A DNA stretch of 64,000 nucleotides, taken from contig JACKNY010000002.1 in the NCBI GenBank assembly GCA_024234615.1, positions 1 through 64,000 on the forward strand. Reading direction: 5' to 3'. The notes under the pieces were generated by a model that was given only the letters and a program-made list of their open reading frames with translations, had not been told where the DNA came from and ran no database searches. Positions 7,078 through 15,561 of this stretch are shown piece after piece (position 1 is the first letter of the stretch; each line of letters starts with the position of its first letter). A program made the position numbers and the translations under genes. This stretch comes from Pseudomonadales bacterium. GTDB taxonomy: Bacteria > Pseudomonadota > Gammaproteobacteria > Pseudomonadales > IMCC2047.

Positions 7078-8364
7078 TTAATACCCAAAGGCCGCACCTG
7101 CAGCTTGATTTACTGATATAGACTGCCCAATTCCACCAGCTCTAATGCTGCCACTTACGATTAACCTCTGGTATGTAGGCGCTCCCACAAGCCCTGTAGA
7201 CGCAAAGCTAGTTGCCCGAGCACCTGCAAGGCTATTTAAAGCACCGACCGTCCCGGATATTGCTAATCCAGTTGCAGTAATCCCCTCTCCCGAATATAGT
7301 CTCGGCGCAGAATGGAGAGTCATACCGATAAGGCTACCACCCAAAGCTGTTCCTCCAGCAGCAGCTGCCCCTCCAATGACAATAGGTAACGTGATTACGG
7401 CAGCTATAGCATTTTCTAATTGCTGGTGAGCAATATTTGCAGCACCCCACAAAGCATCCTGCTTGGAAGGTCCATAGCCCGTATCCACATTCAAATACGG
7501 CACGTCAAATACATTGGTTGGCCCCACAGCTGACCAGTCTATATTAAGCTCTCCCGCCGCTAATGTTGACACCGGTGCCACCTTATTAAAAGTCTCTCCT
7601 TCATATGGAGCAGATAAATCTAATGCTACCAGCTCCACTTCCCCGGTTGTTAAATCTGCACCCATTTTAGGTGATCCGGGTGTTACCGAAAACTCAGGTA
7701 AGTTTAACTGAGGAGCTTTATGGGCATTGGCATATGATATAGCCCCCTCATTTGCAAGCGACGCAAATGCCCCAGTCGCAGCCCCATTGGCAAACTTGCC
7801 ACCCGTCAGTTCCGAAACCGTTCCCCCAACAACCGCACTAGCAATGACACGACCAGCCACTTTAGAGCCAATTGCACCACCAATTTTACCTCCTATCGGC
7901 CCTCCAACGGCGGCACCAAGCCCTGCTGAAATAAACCCATGACCAAACTTGCCGCCCTGCAACACACTGGTGATACCTCCGATAACCCCCATTTTCGCAC
8001 CATAGAGCGCGAATTGACCGAGGGTCGCCTCTACTCCAGGGAAGAAATGACCACCAGCAAAGGTTAAAGCAGCCGCTGATATACCGGCAATAAATGCTTG
8101 TCCAAAATCCGCTCCCTGTACCAATGCTTGAGTAAACGTTGCTAGGCCTACCACAATCGCTGTAATAACAAGATCTGTGGTTATGGCGTATGCAGCGATC
8201 CCAGCGATAAGCGGAATAATAAACCCACTCGGATCCGTCGCATTAAGGGGGTTGTTGCGCACATAGCTATACCGATTCAACATCTGCAAATCAGATGGCG
8301 CCTGCACAAACGGATCCGCCTGCACAAACCTGGCAATATGCGGATCATAAATCCGTCCATTCAT
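7078..8364 (-). pseudogene. C-terminal fragment of an RHS-repeat protein with toxin tip
   Basis: A 428-residue frame beginning at the conserved end of the RHS core (MNGRIYDPHIARFVQADPF ... LNRYSYVRNNPLNATDPSG, residues 1-48). It continues into a variable tip of about 380 residues: glycine/alanine-rich hydrophobic segments (about 50-220) and an unrecognised C-terminal domain. Full RHS proteins are well over 1000 residues, so the delivery shell has been lost. The homology stops just upstream of the first Met, next to the abiEii end at 8426, which marks a recombination or insertion boundary. The toxin family is not recognisable to me. Confidence 0.75.
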
Positions 8365-8425
8365 ATGAATGCGAAGAATCTATGGTTGCAGAATTACTTT
8401 CTGCTTAATTCCTCCTTTCAGGTGA

Positions 8426-9234
8426 TTATTTGGCAGCTAAACTTTGGTTGATTTGTTCTTGAGCCACAAGAATTCGATCAATGATAACATCGAATTTATC
8501 CGGAGGACTGTAAAACATCCCGCCTTTAACTGCAGCTTGATGGTCTTTTGTAATGCTAGATAAGCGCTCAGCGTCAGGTACTAGTCGAATATCTCCCCTC
8601 AGCACGGACTCATAATCAACACCAACCTCTGACCAACGCTGCTTTTTCATTTCGACAACATCGGCCATGGCTTCTAGACTACTCAGAGGATCCACAATTG
8701 CATGCCGCAACAAGCAATCAACATCGTACCAGTGTCTAGCCAGCCGATATGCCACGGGTTCTCGGGTCATCGTTGAAAACTGGTGCAGGGCTGTCAGTTT
8801 TTCCCATAAGATATATGCTGGATCAAAAGCTTGAACAGTGGCCCGTGGACAAATCAGCTCGCCAAACTCCGACACATCCGCAATATAGCAGCCAATCGAG
8901 TGCTGGACCGTTGGTTTACCTCGGTTGCGCCCACCAAACTCCAAAAGCACATGATCCAACTGATAATCATTGATGCCCGACGTTACTCTTGGAAAGTGAA
9001 CATCAACCTTTTCACCATTGGAATCAGGATCAAGCTCGGCAAACAAGCCTTCAATACTGTAGTCGACCAAGCGCTGGTTGAGGCGATCAACAAAATCTAC
9101 TGACCATTGCCCCAGCAGCACTTCTTGCCTCTTACGAAATTTTTTTCTCTGCTGCCGACTCTGAATTGATTTATCCCAAGCAACTTGCTCGTCACCTTCT
9201 CTTGCTAGGTCTGCCCAATGAATTGACAGGTCTA
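8426..9234 (-). CDS. abiEii: AbiEii-type nucleotidyltransferase toxin, exon 2
   Basis: C-terminal part of the type IV abortive-infection toxin AbiEii, beginning with DLSIHWADL, the second half of the nucleotidyltransferase motif. Exon 1 lies at 13061-13304 and a group II intron separates them. Joining 13061 to 9234 restores one reading frame of 350 residues and the motif FSEDIDLS. The family transfers nucleotides to tRNA acceptor stems and is countered by AbiEi. The naive open frame extends upstream into the intron (starting MTGDCHVRFGERL), which is intron domain V/VI read as protein and not real coding sequence. Whether active toxin is made depends on splicing. Confidence 0.8.
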
Positions 9235-9274
9235 GGTGAGTCGGCCAGCGGAACTTCCCCGCCAGCCGCTCTCC

Positions 9275-9308
9275 GAACCGTACGTGACAGTCTCCCGTCA
9301 TACGGCTC
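9275..9308 (-). ncRNA. group II intron domain V
   Basis: A 34-nt hairpin beginning GAGCCGTATG, with its pairing arm CGTACGGTTC and a GGGAGACTG tip. It includes the AGC catalytic triad position near its 5' side. The end of the reverse transcriptase gene (stop at 9298) overlaps it. Confidence 0.85.
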
Positions 9309-10374
9309 TCCTTGCTCCATCAGCCGGTAAGTAACCGAGAATATTCCAATGTGCGAACAGCTTGGTCTTCCGGCGGGCCATCTTGCCCAAGGCATGTATT
9401 GCCCGCCGCGGTTTGCGTCTGAACGTCTTGTACTTATTCGCCACCCATTTTCCCAGATGCCGGTTAATATGCTCAGCCAGGGAAAATAAGGCAGATTTGT
9501 AGTACTTGCTGTAATACTGAATCCACCCCTGTGCGATTGGATTAAACATCCTCGATAGGTCTTCTATGCTTTTCTCGCAACACCATTTCAATCTCCACGC
9601 CCTGACCGTTCTTTTCATCGCAGTCAGCGCATCCCGGCTGACTGCCGGGAGGAAATTGCAGAACAGCTTTCCGTATCGGTTCCTTGCCCCCCTCGGTCTG
9701 AACTCAAACCCGAGGAATTTGAAACTGATATTTGGATAGCGCCCCTTGCGATCCGCATCCTTGCAATAGACGATCTTCGTCTTGATCGGATGAAGTTCTA
9801 AGCGGCATTCTGCCATTCTTGCTTCGAGATGTTGCCTCAACGCCTTGGCCTGAGCCTCACTCTTGAGATGAATAACAATATCATCAGCGTACCGCTCGAA
9901 CAGTACGCGCGGATAAGTCCTTGTCATCCATTGATCAAATGCATAGTGCAGGTAAAGATTTGCCAACAGGGGACTGACAACCCCCCCTTGCGGCGTACCC
10001 TTGCTCCGCTCCTCCAAACGTCCATCTTCATGCTGAACTGGAGCGGTTAACCATCTTTGTATGTATAACCGTACCCAAGGGTTTTGGGTGTGCTTATGCA
10101 CTGCCTTCATCAGCAGGTCGTGATCGATGTTATCGAAGAACCCCTTGATATCGACGTCCAGAACGAAGTCATTGCGCCAGCATCGCTGCCGTGCCCTGCC
10201 TACTGCCTGGTGTGCCGATTTGTTAGGGCGATAGCCATACGAGTCTTCGTGGAAATAAGGTTCTATTTCCGGCTCGAAGGCCATTTTCACAACCGTTTGC
10301 GCGATTCGATCCGATACCGTCGGCACTCCTAATGGCCGTACACCTCCATCCGCCTTGGGTATTTCCACCCGTTT
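9298..10374 (-). pseudogene. ltrA: group II intron reverse transcriptase/maturase, 3' fragment
   Basis: Carries the reverse transcriptase core: PLGVPTVSDRIAQ, the YGYRPNKSAHQA block, the catalytic YADD box in FERYADDIVIH and the TPQGGVVSPLLANLYL block. The maturase/thumb region follows (GWIQYYSKYYKSALFSL). No HNH endonuclease domain follows. The 5' fragment is at 12316-12536; removing the IS21 element and one target copy rejoins the two as a 430-residue protein, PAVKRVEIPK. The frame upstream of 10374 (MLLWITFRLLLT) is IS end sequence. Confidence 0.88.
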
Positions 10375-10425
10375 TGTCAACAACAGTCTAAAAGTGATCC
10401 ACAGCAACAATCTAAAAGTGATCCA

Positions 10426-11199
10426 CTACTCCTTGGGTTTATCCATTAATCCGGCTTGTTTCTTTTCTTTGATCCGATAACTTTCTCCTTTGATTTGTAT
10501 GATATGCGAGTGGTGTAAAACCCGGTCTAACATGGCAGAAGTGAGTGCAGTATCGTTAGCAAACACCTGTCCCCACTGACCGAATGGCAAGTTGCTGGTT
10601 AGAATAACTGAGCCCTTTTCATATCGTTTAGCAATCACGTCAAACAGTAATTTGGCCTCATGTGCGCTGAAGGGCAGATACCCTATTTCATCAATGATAA
10701 GAAGTCTGGGGGCGACGACTGAGCGCTGCATCACTTGTTTATAGTTGTCCTGCCGCTGCGCTGTGGCCAGTTGCAGGATTAAATCGGACGCACTGATAAA
10801 GCGGGTCTTGATACCAGCCTGAACGGCTTTGTAGCCCAGTGCTACAGCAATATGGGTTTTTCCTACCCCGGATGGCCCAAGCATCACGACGTTTTCTTGC
10901 CGCTCAATGAAGGACAGCGAGGCTAATTCCGTTACCTGCTTTTTCGGTACGCCAGTGGCGAAGGCGTAATCAAACGCCTCCAGCGTTTTTAACGCCGGGA
11001 AGCCGGCCATTCGGGTAAACATATGCTGCTTTCGCTGATGGCGTGCGCGCTTTTCACACTGGAGAACCTGCTCGAGGAAGGTCAGATAATCCCACTCTTC
11101 TTTCGCCGCTTGCTGAGCTAAATCACAGGCATTGGCGTCAATGCCTGGCAGTTGTAGTGCTGATGTGAGCTCGCCAATGCGCGATAATTGCAGATTCAT
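10426..11199 (-). CDS. istB: IS21 helper ATPase IstB
   Basis: 257 residues, AAA+ ATPase of the DnaC/IstB group: Walker A GPSGVGKTH (about residues 108-116), Walker B LLIIDEIGYLP (about 170) and the sensor-like VILTSNLPFGQW. It forms oligomers on target DNA and delivers it to IstA. Its start overlaps the istA stop as ATGA. It is unrelated at close range to the other IstB at 16437-17186. Confidence 0.95.
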   Translation of the reverse strand: MNLQLSRIGELTSALQLPGIDANACDLAQQAAKEEWDYLTFLEQVLQCEKRARHQRKQHMFTRMAGFPALKTLEAFDYAFATGVPKKQVTELASLSFIERQENVVMLGPSGVGKTHIAVALGYKAVQAGIKTRFISASDLILQLATAQRQDNYKQVMQRSVVAPRLLIIDEIGYLPFSAHEAKLLFDVIAKRYEKGSVILTSNLPFGQWGQVFANDTALTSAMLDRVLHHSHIIQIKGESYRIKEKKQAGLMDKPKE

Positions 11200-12230
11200 A
11201 GGGCCTCCATCAGTTGGTCATAGATGCTCAAATCATGATGCAGTGGCTGCTGGCTTAACACGCCTAACGAAGGCAATGAACTCTTGCCAAGCAATGAAGG
11301 TGCCACGGGCAATATTTGAGGCGGCAATGCCTGCAAGACCTTCCGTTCCTCCACCAGTCGCTCAGCAGGCTTTTGTTTGGTGGTGTCATGGATGCGTTGA
11401 TGGGCCACTGTTTCAAGCCAAAGTGCTACGTACTCATTGGCAGTGTCTATGTCCAATGTCTGGCCAAACGCCATCAGTTTGGTATTCAGGGGTCGGAAGA
11501 AGTTATCCCGCACATAGCGCACCATTCGCTCAACCTTGCCCTTGGTCTGAGGTCGATAGGTGTGACACAGTTTTGGGATAAAACCCATGCTTTTGGCAAA
11601 CTGGTAAAACGCCTGATTGAGCTTATGCTCGCCTTCACCATAAGCGTCACGTTCAACCACCACGGTTTTCATATTGTCGTACCAGACTTCACGTGGAATG
11701 CCCTGGAAGTAATCAAAGGTCAGGCGATGGCATTGCTCCAGCGTGCCGTAGCGCATGTTATCGGTGAATACCACCATCATTGCCCGGCTATAGCCAAGGA
11801 CAGCGATGAAAGCATGGATGGGGTGTTTGCCACCACGCATTTGCCCCCAGTCCACCTGCATTTGTTTGCCGACTTCGGTTTCAAACCGCACAACCGGCTC
11901 CGGGGTGGGTTTGCCGCGGTATTGATACAAGTACTGGCGCATTAACGACAAGCTACCTGTATAACCAAGTTCTTTCAGTTCGCGGAATAATACCTCACCA
12001 GAGAGATGTACCGGCTTGGCCTGTGCAATACGTGAGTGTAAAAATGACTTAAAAGGATCAAGTAACGAACCGCGTTTTGCACGAGTTGAATAGACAGGGG
12101 TATCTATTTTGGCACGAAGATAACGCTTAACCGTGTTACGCGATATGCCCAACTGCTTGGCAATAGCGCGTTGTGAAAGGCCTTGTTGATGCAAAATCTG
12201 AATTTTCATAAGTTCTTCTTTTGTGATCAA
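11196..12230 (-). CDS. istA: IS21 transposase IstA
   Basis: 344 residues from a TTG start at 12230, chosen because GGAGG lies four bases upstream; an ATG at 12263 has no such site. The N-terminal helix-turn-helix is about residues 5-45 (LSQRAIAKQLGISRNTVKRYL). The DDE integrase domain follows, with acidic residues visible in QVDWGQM, WYDNMKTVV and TKGKVERMVRY. It is a short IstA, complete and free of frameshifts, so the IS may be active. Confidence 0.92.
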   Translation of the reverse strand: MITKEELMKIQILHQQGLSQRAIAKQLGISRNTVKRYLRAKIDTPVYSTRAKRGSLLDPFKSFLHSRIAQAKPVHLSGEVLFRELKELGYTGSLSLMRQYLYQYRGKPTPEPVVRFETEVGKQMQVDWGQMRGGKHPIHAFIAVLGYSRAMMVVFTDNMRYGTLEQCHRLTFDYFQGIPREVWYDNMKTVVVERDAYGEGEHKLNQAFYQFAKSMGFIPKLCHTYRPQTKGKVERMVRYVRDNFFRPLNTKLMAFGQTLDIDTANEYVALWLETVAHQRIHDTTKQKPAERLVEERKVLQALPPQILPVAPSLLGKSSLPSLGVLSQQPLHHDLSIYDQLMEAL

Positions 12231-12315
12231 AGTGCCTCCGAAAAGGCACCATAGTGAAAACAAGTGGATCAGATTTCAATTGTTGGAGTGGGTCAGTTTT
12301 GCATTGTTGGTAACA

Positions 12316-12536
12316 CGTTTGACGGCTGGCGGGAAATACGTCCCCGATGCCATGCGATTCCAGAGTTTATACAGATTGCGTGGCGCATTCCGATTGAACT
12401 CCTCGATCGTCTGGTCATCGATGCCAGCGGCTCCTCCCTTAGCGCAAACTCGTTTATACGCATCCCAGACCATTCGCTTGGTTATCTCAAACGGCCTTGT
12501 TGTTATAACTGAGCTCATCCTATTCCTAGTTGGCAA
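12316..12536 (-). pseudogene. ltrA: group II intron reverse transcriptase, 5' fragment
   Basis: The first 73 or so residues of the intron-encoded protein, MPTRNRMSSVITTRPF through NLYKLWNRMASGTYFPPAVK, cut by the IS21 element. The rest resumes at 10374. The reading frame runs on a few codons into the IS before stopping. Confidence 0.85.
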
Positions 12537-13060
12537 AATTTAACAACGAAACAATTGAACCCCTTCGCTCCAGGCTCATTACAAGCCATTCACCACTACT
12601 ACGGGTTCTTCCGCCCCTGAACTTCCCATCGATATTTCGCCTCGTGGGGGCTCCACTTGTGCTTTTCTCTTTGCATGGAAGTCCAGGTTCCCACGTTCCA
12701 TGGATGAGCCTGTATTCGGGTCACGCCACCTTTACACCGGACACCGCTTGAGCCGTCATTTATAGGTCACGCTCAAACTTTTCCAGGGCGAAGACAGTTC
12801 CCTGTTCTGATGTCATCTCTTTCTTTCGATGCTTCAACGGTGATTCGCTTACGCTCGTCTCCTCGAACACGTACTTAACATGGTCATGCCATGCCTTTTC
12901 CATAACGCTCACGACCATGACTCTTTATCACAGCCGCTTATGGTAGTTTGCAACCCAGCCTATCCCTTGGTTGCGAGGGGCCTTCCCTCATCTCATCCAC
13001 AGTTACACACTTCGGTTGTGATTCTTTAGCTCATCACTTCCTCCATGCTTCGTGGCACAC

Positions 13061-13304
13061 TATCTTCAGAAAATCGATCAATGGCTTTCCAACATTTACT
13101 AAGTGCCGTTCCACCCTTAAAGGCAATCGCAAATTCCCCCATCAGTTTCTCATCGTACAACAGGCGCAGGATTTCAGTGACCCATAGGTCTTTTTCGAGA
13201 AAATTAGCGGGAAGGCCTTGTGGATGCTTTTGCGCACCAAGCGTCAAAAGCTGCCTCAGTTCTTCGTGCTTACCGGGATCTTGATAGAAACCCAGGATAT
13301 GCAT
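13061..13304 (-). CDS. abiEii: AbiEii-type nucleotidyltransferase toxin, exon 1
   Basis: The first 81 codons of abiEii, including the nucleotidyltransferase signature FKGGTALSKCW and the start of the metal-binding motif, FSED, where the intron cuts. The ATG overlaps the stop of abiEi, the normal operon arrangement of AbiE systems. Exon 2 is at 8426-9234. Confidence 0.82.
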
Positions 13305-13921
13305 TAAGCAACTTGCTCCACCTGGTGAAGCTTATTTTGCCAAGCGCTCATCTGTGGCAATGCGCATAACTTTCTGACAGCTTCCTTCGTTTCAGGCGGG
13401 GAAAGCGACAATCTCTGGAAAGCTTTTCTGAGCCCGGAGACCTCAACTGATTCCGGTGGCGTTACCAGCAACCCCCTCAACAGTTCTCCCTCAGGGGATT
13501 TTTCCCACCGAAGCTTCTGTTTCGTAATATGGCGGATTTCGACGACGTCATTACCCACCTTAAACTGTCGAGAAGGGCCATTACTCCATAAAATGGTTTT
13601 CATGGGCGCCTGCGTCTGCAAGCCTAGCCGATACGCTGACTCCTGCCCCTGAATAACTAACTTATATCCATTCTCTTTAGCCCAAGCTCTGGCGACTTGC
13701 TCAGCGCTGGCAGTTGTCTTGATTGACGGCATGCTAGGTAGGGGTTTCGGGCGCACGTAAAACCCTTTGGATACGCGCTCAACAACGCCTTCCTGAGCTA
13801 GGCGACTGAGTGACTTTTGCACAGATGCACGACTACCCAAAGAATAAAACCCTGTAATCGAAAAGGGAATGCCGCGTTGCATGCGATTTACCCTGTTGGA
13901 GATTTTCTTTGAAGCAGACAT
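13304..13921 (-). CDS. abiEi: AbiEi-type antitoxin/repressor
   Basis: 205 residues. The N-terminal winged helix (about 1-60; GSRASVQKSLSRLAQEGVVERVSKGFYVRP) is typical of AbiEi, which binds the operon promoter. The C-terminal domain (about 70-200, including the ESAYRLGLQTQAP segment) is the antitoxin part. It precedes and overlaps abiEii by one base. It is intact, so the antitoxin would be made even if toxin production requires intron splicing. Confidence 0.85.
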   Translation of the reverse strand: MSASKKISNRVNRMQRGIPFSITGFYSLGSRASVQKSLSRLAQEGVVERVSKGFYVRPKPLPSMPSIKTTASAEQVARAWAKENGYKLVIQGQESAYRLGLQTQAPMKTILWSNGPSRQFKVGNDVVEIRHITKQKLRWEKSPEGELLRGLLVTPPESVEVSGLRKAFQRLSLSPPETKEAVRKLCALPQMSAWQNKLHQVEQVA

Positions 13922-14068
13922 TTAGGACGTATTCCTGACTTATTACCATTTATGTGATTACATTATATCCCAACTATATCAATACTTACAAAGCATTTTA
14001 TGTCAGTAAATAATACTTTCACATACCATCATAGGTTAAAGCCAAAGCAATGCGACACATCCATTTGT

Positions 14069-14096
14069 GGTCGTTGACCATCCATGGTCAACTTAT
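14069..14096. other. dyad with 6-bp centre, candidate recombination site
   Basis: Inverted repeats GTTGACC (14073-14079) and GGTCAAC (14086-14092) flank ATCCAT; the symmetry extends two bases further inward. It lies 90 bp beyond the end of the recombinase operon, the same relative place as the tandem sites of the first island. Without a second copy in the window it could equally be an operator or transcription-terminating hairpin. Confidence 0.3.
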
Positions 14097-14185
14097 CTGG
14101 ATCAATACCACAAAACCAGCGAAGCCCGCTTATTAACAGTTCATCGGTAACACCAACGACTCATGCTTTATTGCGCTCCTCATCT

Positions 14186-14596
14186 TTACCATTCAACCAT
14201 CGCGTATACCTTAGCATCCATTACCGTTCGTTGTCCGGCACCACAGAGAATATATGCGGTATTGCGCGTCTGAAAAATACAGCTTCTGTGCAGCGCTACG
14301 AACGGTGAGGTCCTTAGGTTGGGAAAGCCTCGTTCAATTTCATCATCAACCACTGTCCGGGCATAAATCACTGAAGGTTGCACCCCTTGCTCCATGAATA
14401 GCTCTTGAACCTTGCGAGGCACGCTAATATCGATCCAAATCCAATCCTCAACCACGCAATAAGGCAAGGGCGCTAATTCAGTCTTTACATATTGGATCAT
14501 GTCATTGACCGCATTCTCCCCGCAGCCATAATCGCAAGGGGTTCCGTCATCATCAAAAATGGAGGCCAATTGCTCAAATACCTCTTGAATATTCAT
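14186..14596 (-). CDS. DUF6957-like hypothetical protein
   Basis: 136 residues, soluble and acidic, with the stretch SVIYARTVVDDEIERGFPNL and a C-terminal ...YILCGAGQRTVMDA that resemble DUF6957 proteins, whose function is unknown. A CDYGCGEN segment near residue 22 has two cysteines. The ATG overlaps the recombinase stop as ATGA, so it is the last member of the coupled operon. Candidate roles are an accessory protein of the element or cargo such as an anti-defence factor; nothing in the sequence decides. Confidence 0.6.
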   Translation of the reverse strand: MNIQEVFEQLASIFDDDGTPCDYGCGENAVNDMIQYVKTELAPLPYCVVEDWIWIDISVPRKVQELFMEQGVQPSVIYARTVVDDEIERGFPNLRTSPFVALHRSCIFQTRNTAYILCGAGQRTVMDAKVYAMVEW

Positions 14597-15561
14597 TGTT
14601 CAAACCCCGTCGTCGGATTTTGCGCTGCCGGGTGTGTTTTGTTATACACTTCTCGCAGCTTATTGATGGTGACATGGGTATACACCTGAGTTGTTGAGAT
14701 ATCCGCATGGCCGAGCATTTCCTGAACATGGCGAATATCGGCACCGTTTTCATGCATTAGCGTCGCGGTGGAATGCCGGAATAAATTACAGGCTCCCGGT
14801 TTACTAATACCTGCACGGCGGACGTATTTGGAAACAATACGGGTTAACTGATGCTCACGAAACTGCCGTCCATGATCATCGATAAACAAGGCAGTACCAG
14901 AGTACAGCTGTTGTAGCCGAGGCCGAACATGCAGGAGATATAGCCTAATCCACACACAGGCGGATTGCGCGACTGGCACCCGTCGATCTTTCTCTCCTTT
15001 GCCTGCGTTGACTGTCAAAATACCAGCTTTTAAATTAACATCATTAATCGCTAAGTTAGCCAATTCCATACGTCGAATGCCCGTAGCATAGTACACAGCC
15101 AGAATTGCCCGATCCCTTAGCCCCTTATAATTGTGCAACAACGATTGGTTCAGCGCCGATTCAATCTCTGACAAATCAAGGTAACCCCTGGGCAATTGCC
15201 GTGGCACCTTTGGCAGCTCCATCAGGGCTAACCCATTTTCCTTAATGACGCCCCGCCGATGCAGCCGATGAAACATGACTTTTACTGCCGTCAGGCGATT
15301 GCGTATCGTAGCCTTAAACAACGGTTTATGGTTGTAGGGTTGGCGATAACGAAACAAATACGCTTGATAGGCTTCAATCTCTTCGAGACCAATATCCTGG
15401 AGGCGTCTTAAGTCCTCAGACAATGCCCATCGGGCAAACGCCTTCAACGCACTACATTTACCTTCAACGGTTCTGGGTGACAACCCTTTTACCAGACAGT
15501 CCTCCAGATAAAAGTCCACACAGGCGGAAAGTGCTCTTGGTTTATATTGATTTAATCGCAT
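14593..15561 (-). CDS. tyrosine recombinase, second copy type
   Basis: 322 residues. The SAM-like N-terminal domain is about 10-110 and the catalytic domain 130-310. Visible catalytic residues are R163 in TGIRR, K188 in AGKGEKDRRVP, R262 in NLFRH, H285 in LGHADIS and nucleophile Y294 in TTQVYTHV. The first His of the HxxR box is Asn259 here (NLFR instead of HLFR), a position that tolerates change in some active relatives. It overlaps the Toprim gene by 10 bp and the DUF6957-like gene by 4 bp. It is homologous to the recombinase at 1432-2436. Confidence 0.9.
   Translation of the reverse strand: MRLNQYKPRALSACVDFYLEDCLVKGLSPRTVEGKCSALKAFARWALSEDLRRLQDIGLEEIEAYQAYLFRYRQPYNHKPLFKATIRNRLTAVKVMFHRLHRRGVIKENGLALMELPKVPRQLPRGYLDLSEIESALNQSLLHNYKGLRDRAILAVYYATGIRRMELANLAINDVNLKAGILTVNAGKGEKDRRVPVAQSACVWIRLYLLHVRPRLQQLYSGTALFIDDHGRQFREHQLTRIVSKYVRRAGISKPGACNLFRHSTATLMHENGADIRHVQEMLGHADISTTQVYTHVTINKLREVYNKTHPAAQNPTTGFEQ

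Larger units (their letters stand above)
10375..12315 (-). mobile_element. IS21-family insertion sequence, 1941 bp
   Basis: Contains istA and istB overlapping by 4 bp. The ends are inverted repeats starting TGTTACCAACA (at 12315, minus strand) and TGTCAACAACA (at 10375, plus strand), with internal repeats of the AAGTGATCCAC type near both ends. A 5-bp target duplication AAACG flanks it (10370-10374 and 12316-12320). Deleting it with one target copy restores the intron reverse transcriptase frame, so insertion was simple and the element looks complete. Confidence 0.93.
9235..13060 (-). mobile_element. group II intron inserted in abiEii
   Basis: The 5' end at 13060 reads GTGTGCC, the usual bacterial group II start. 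The 3' end carries a domain V (9275-9308) and a domain VI helix, finishing near CTCAC at 9236-9240. About 520 nt of non-coding ribozyme (12537-13060) precede an internal reverse transcriptase gene now split by an IS21-family element. The junction used here (A at 13061 joined to T at 9234) is the one that keeps abiEii in frame; the common AY rule for intron 3' ends would move it by one base, so the exact end is uncertain. The intron is on the same strand as its host gene, so splicing is possible in principle. Confidence 0.85.

Noticed and set aside
9192..9301. Apparent N-terminal extension of the AbiEii exon-2 frame, starting MTGDCHVRFGERL
   Set aside because: This is group II intron domain V and VI read as protein; the real coding sequence resumes at the exon junction near 9234.
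10375..10410. Apparent start of the reverse transcriptase at 10410 (MLLWITFRLL)
   Set aside because: These codons lie in the IS21 terminal repeat; the true N-terminus is the fragment at 12316-12536.
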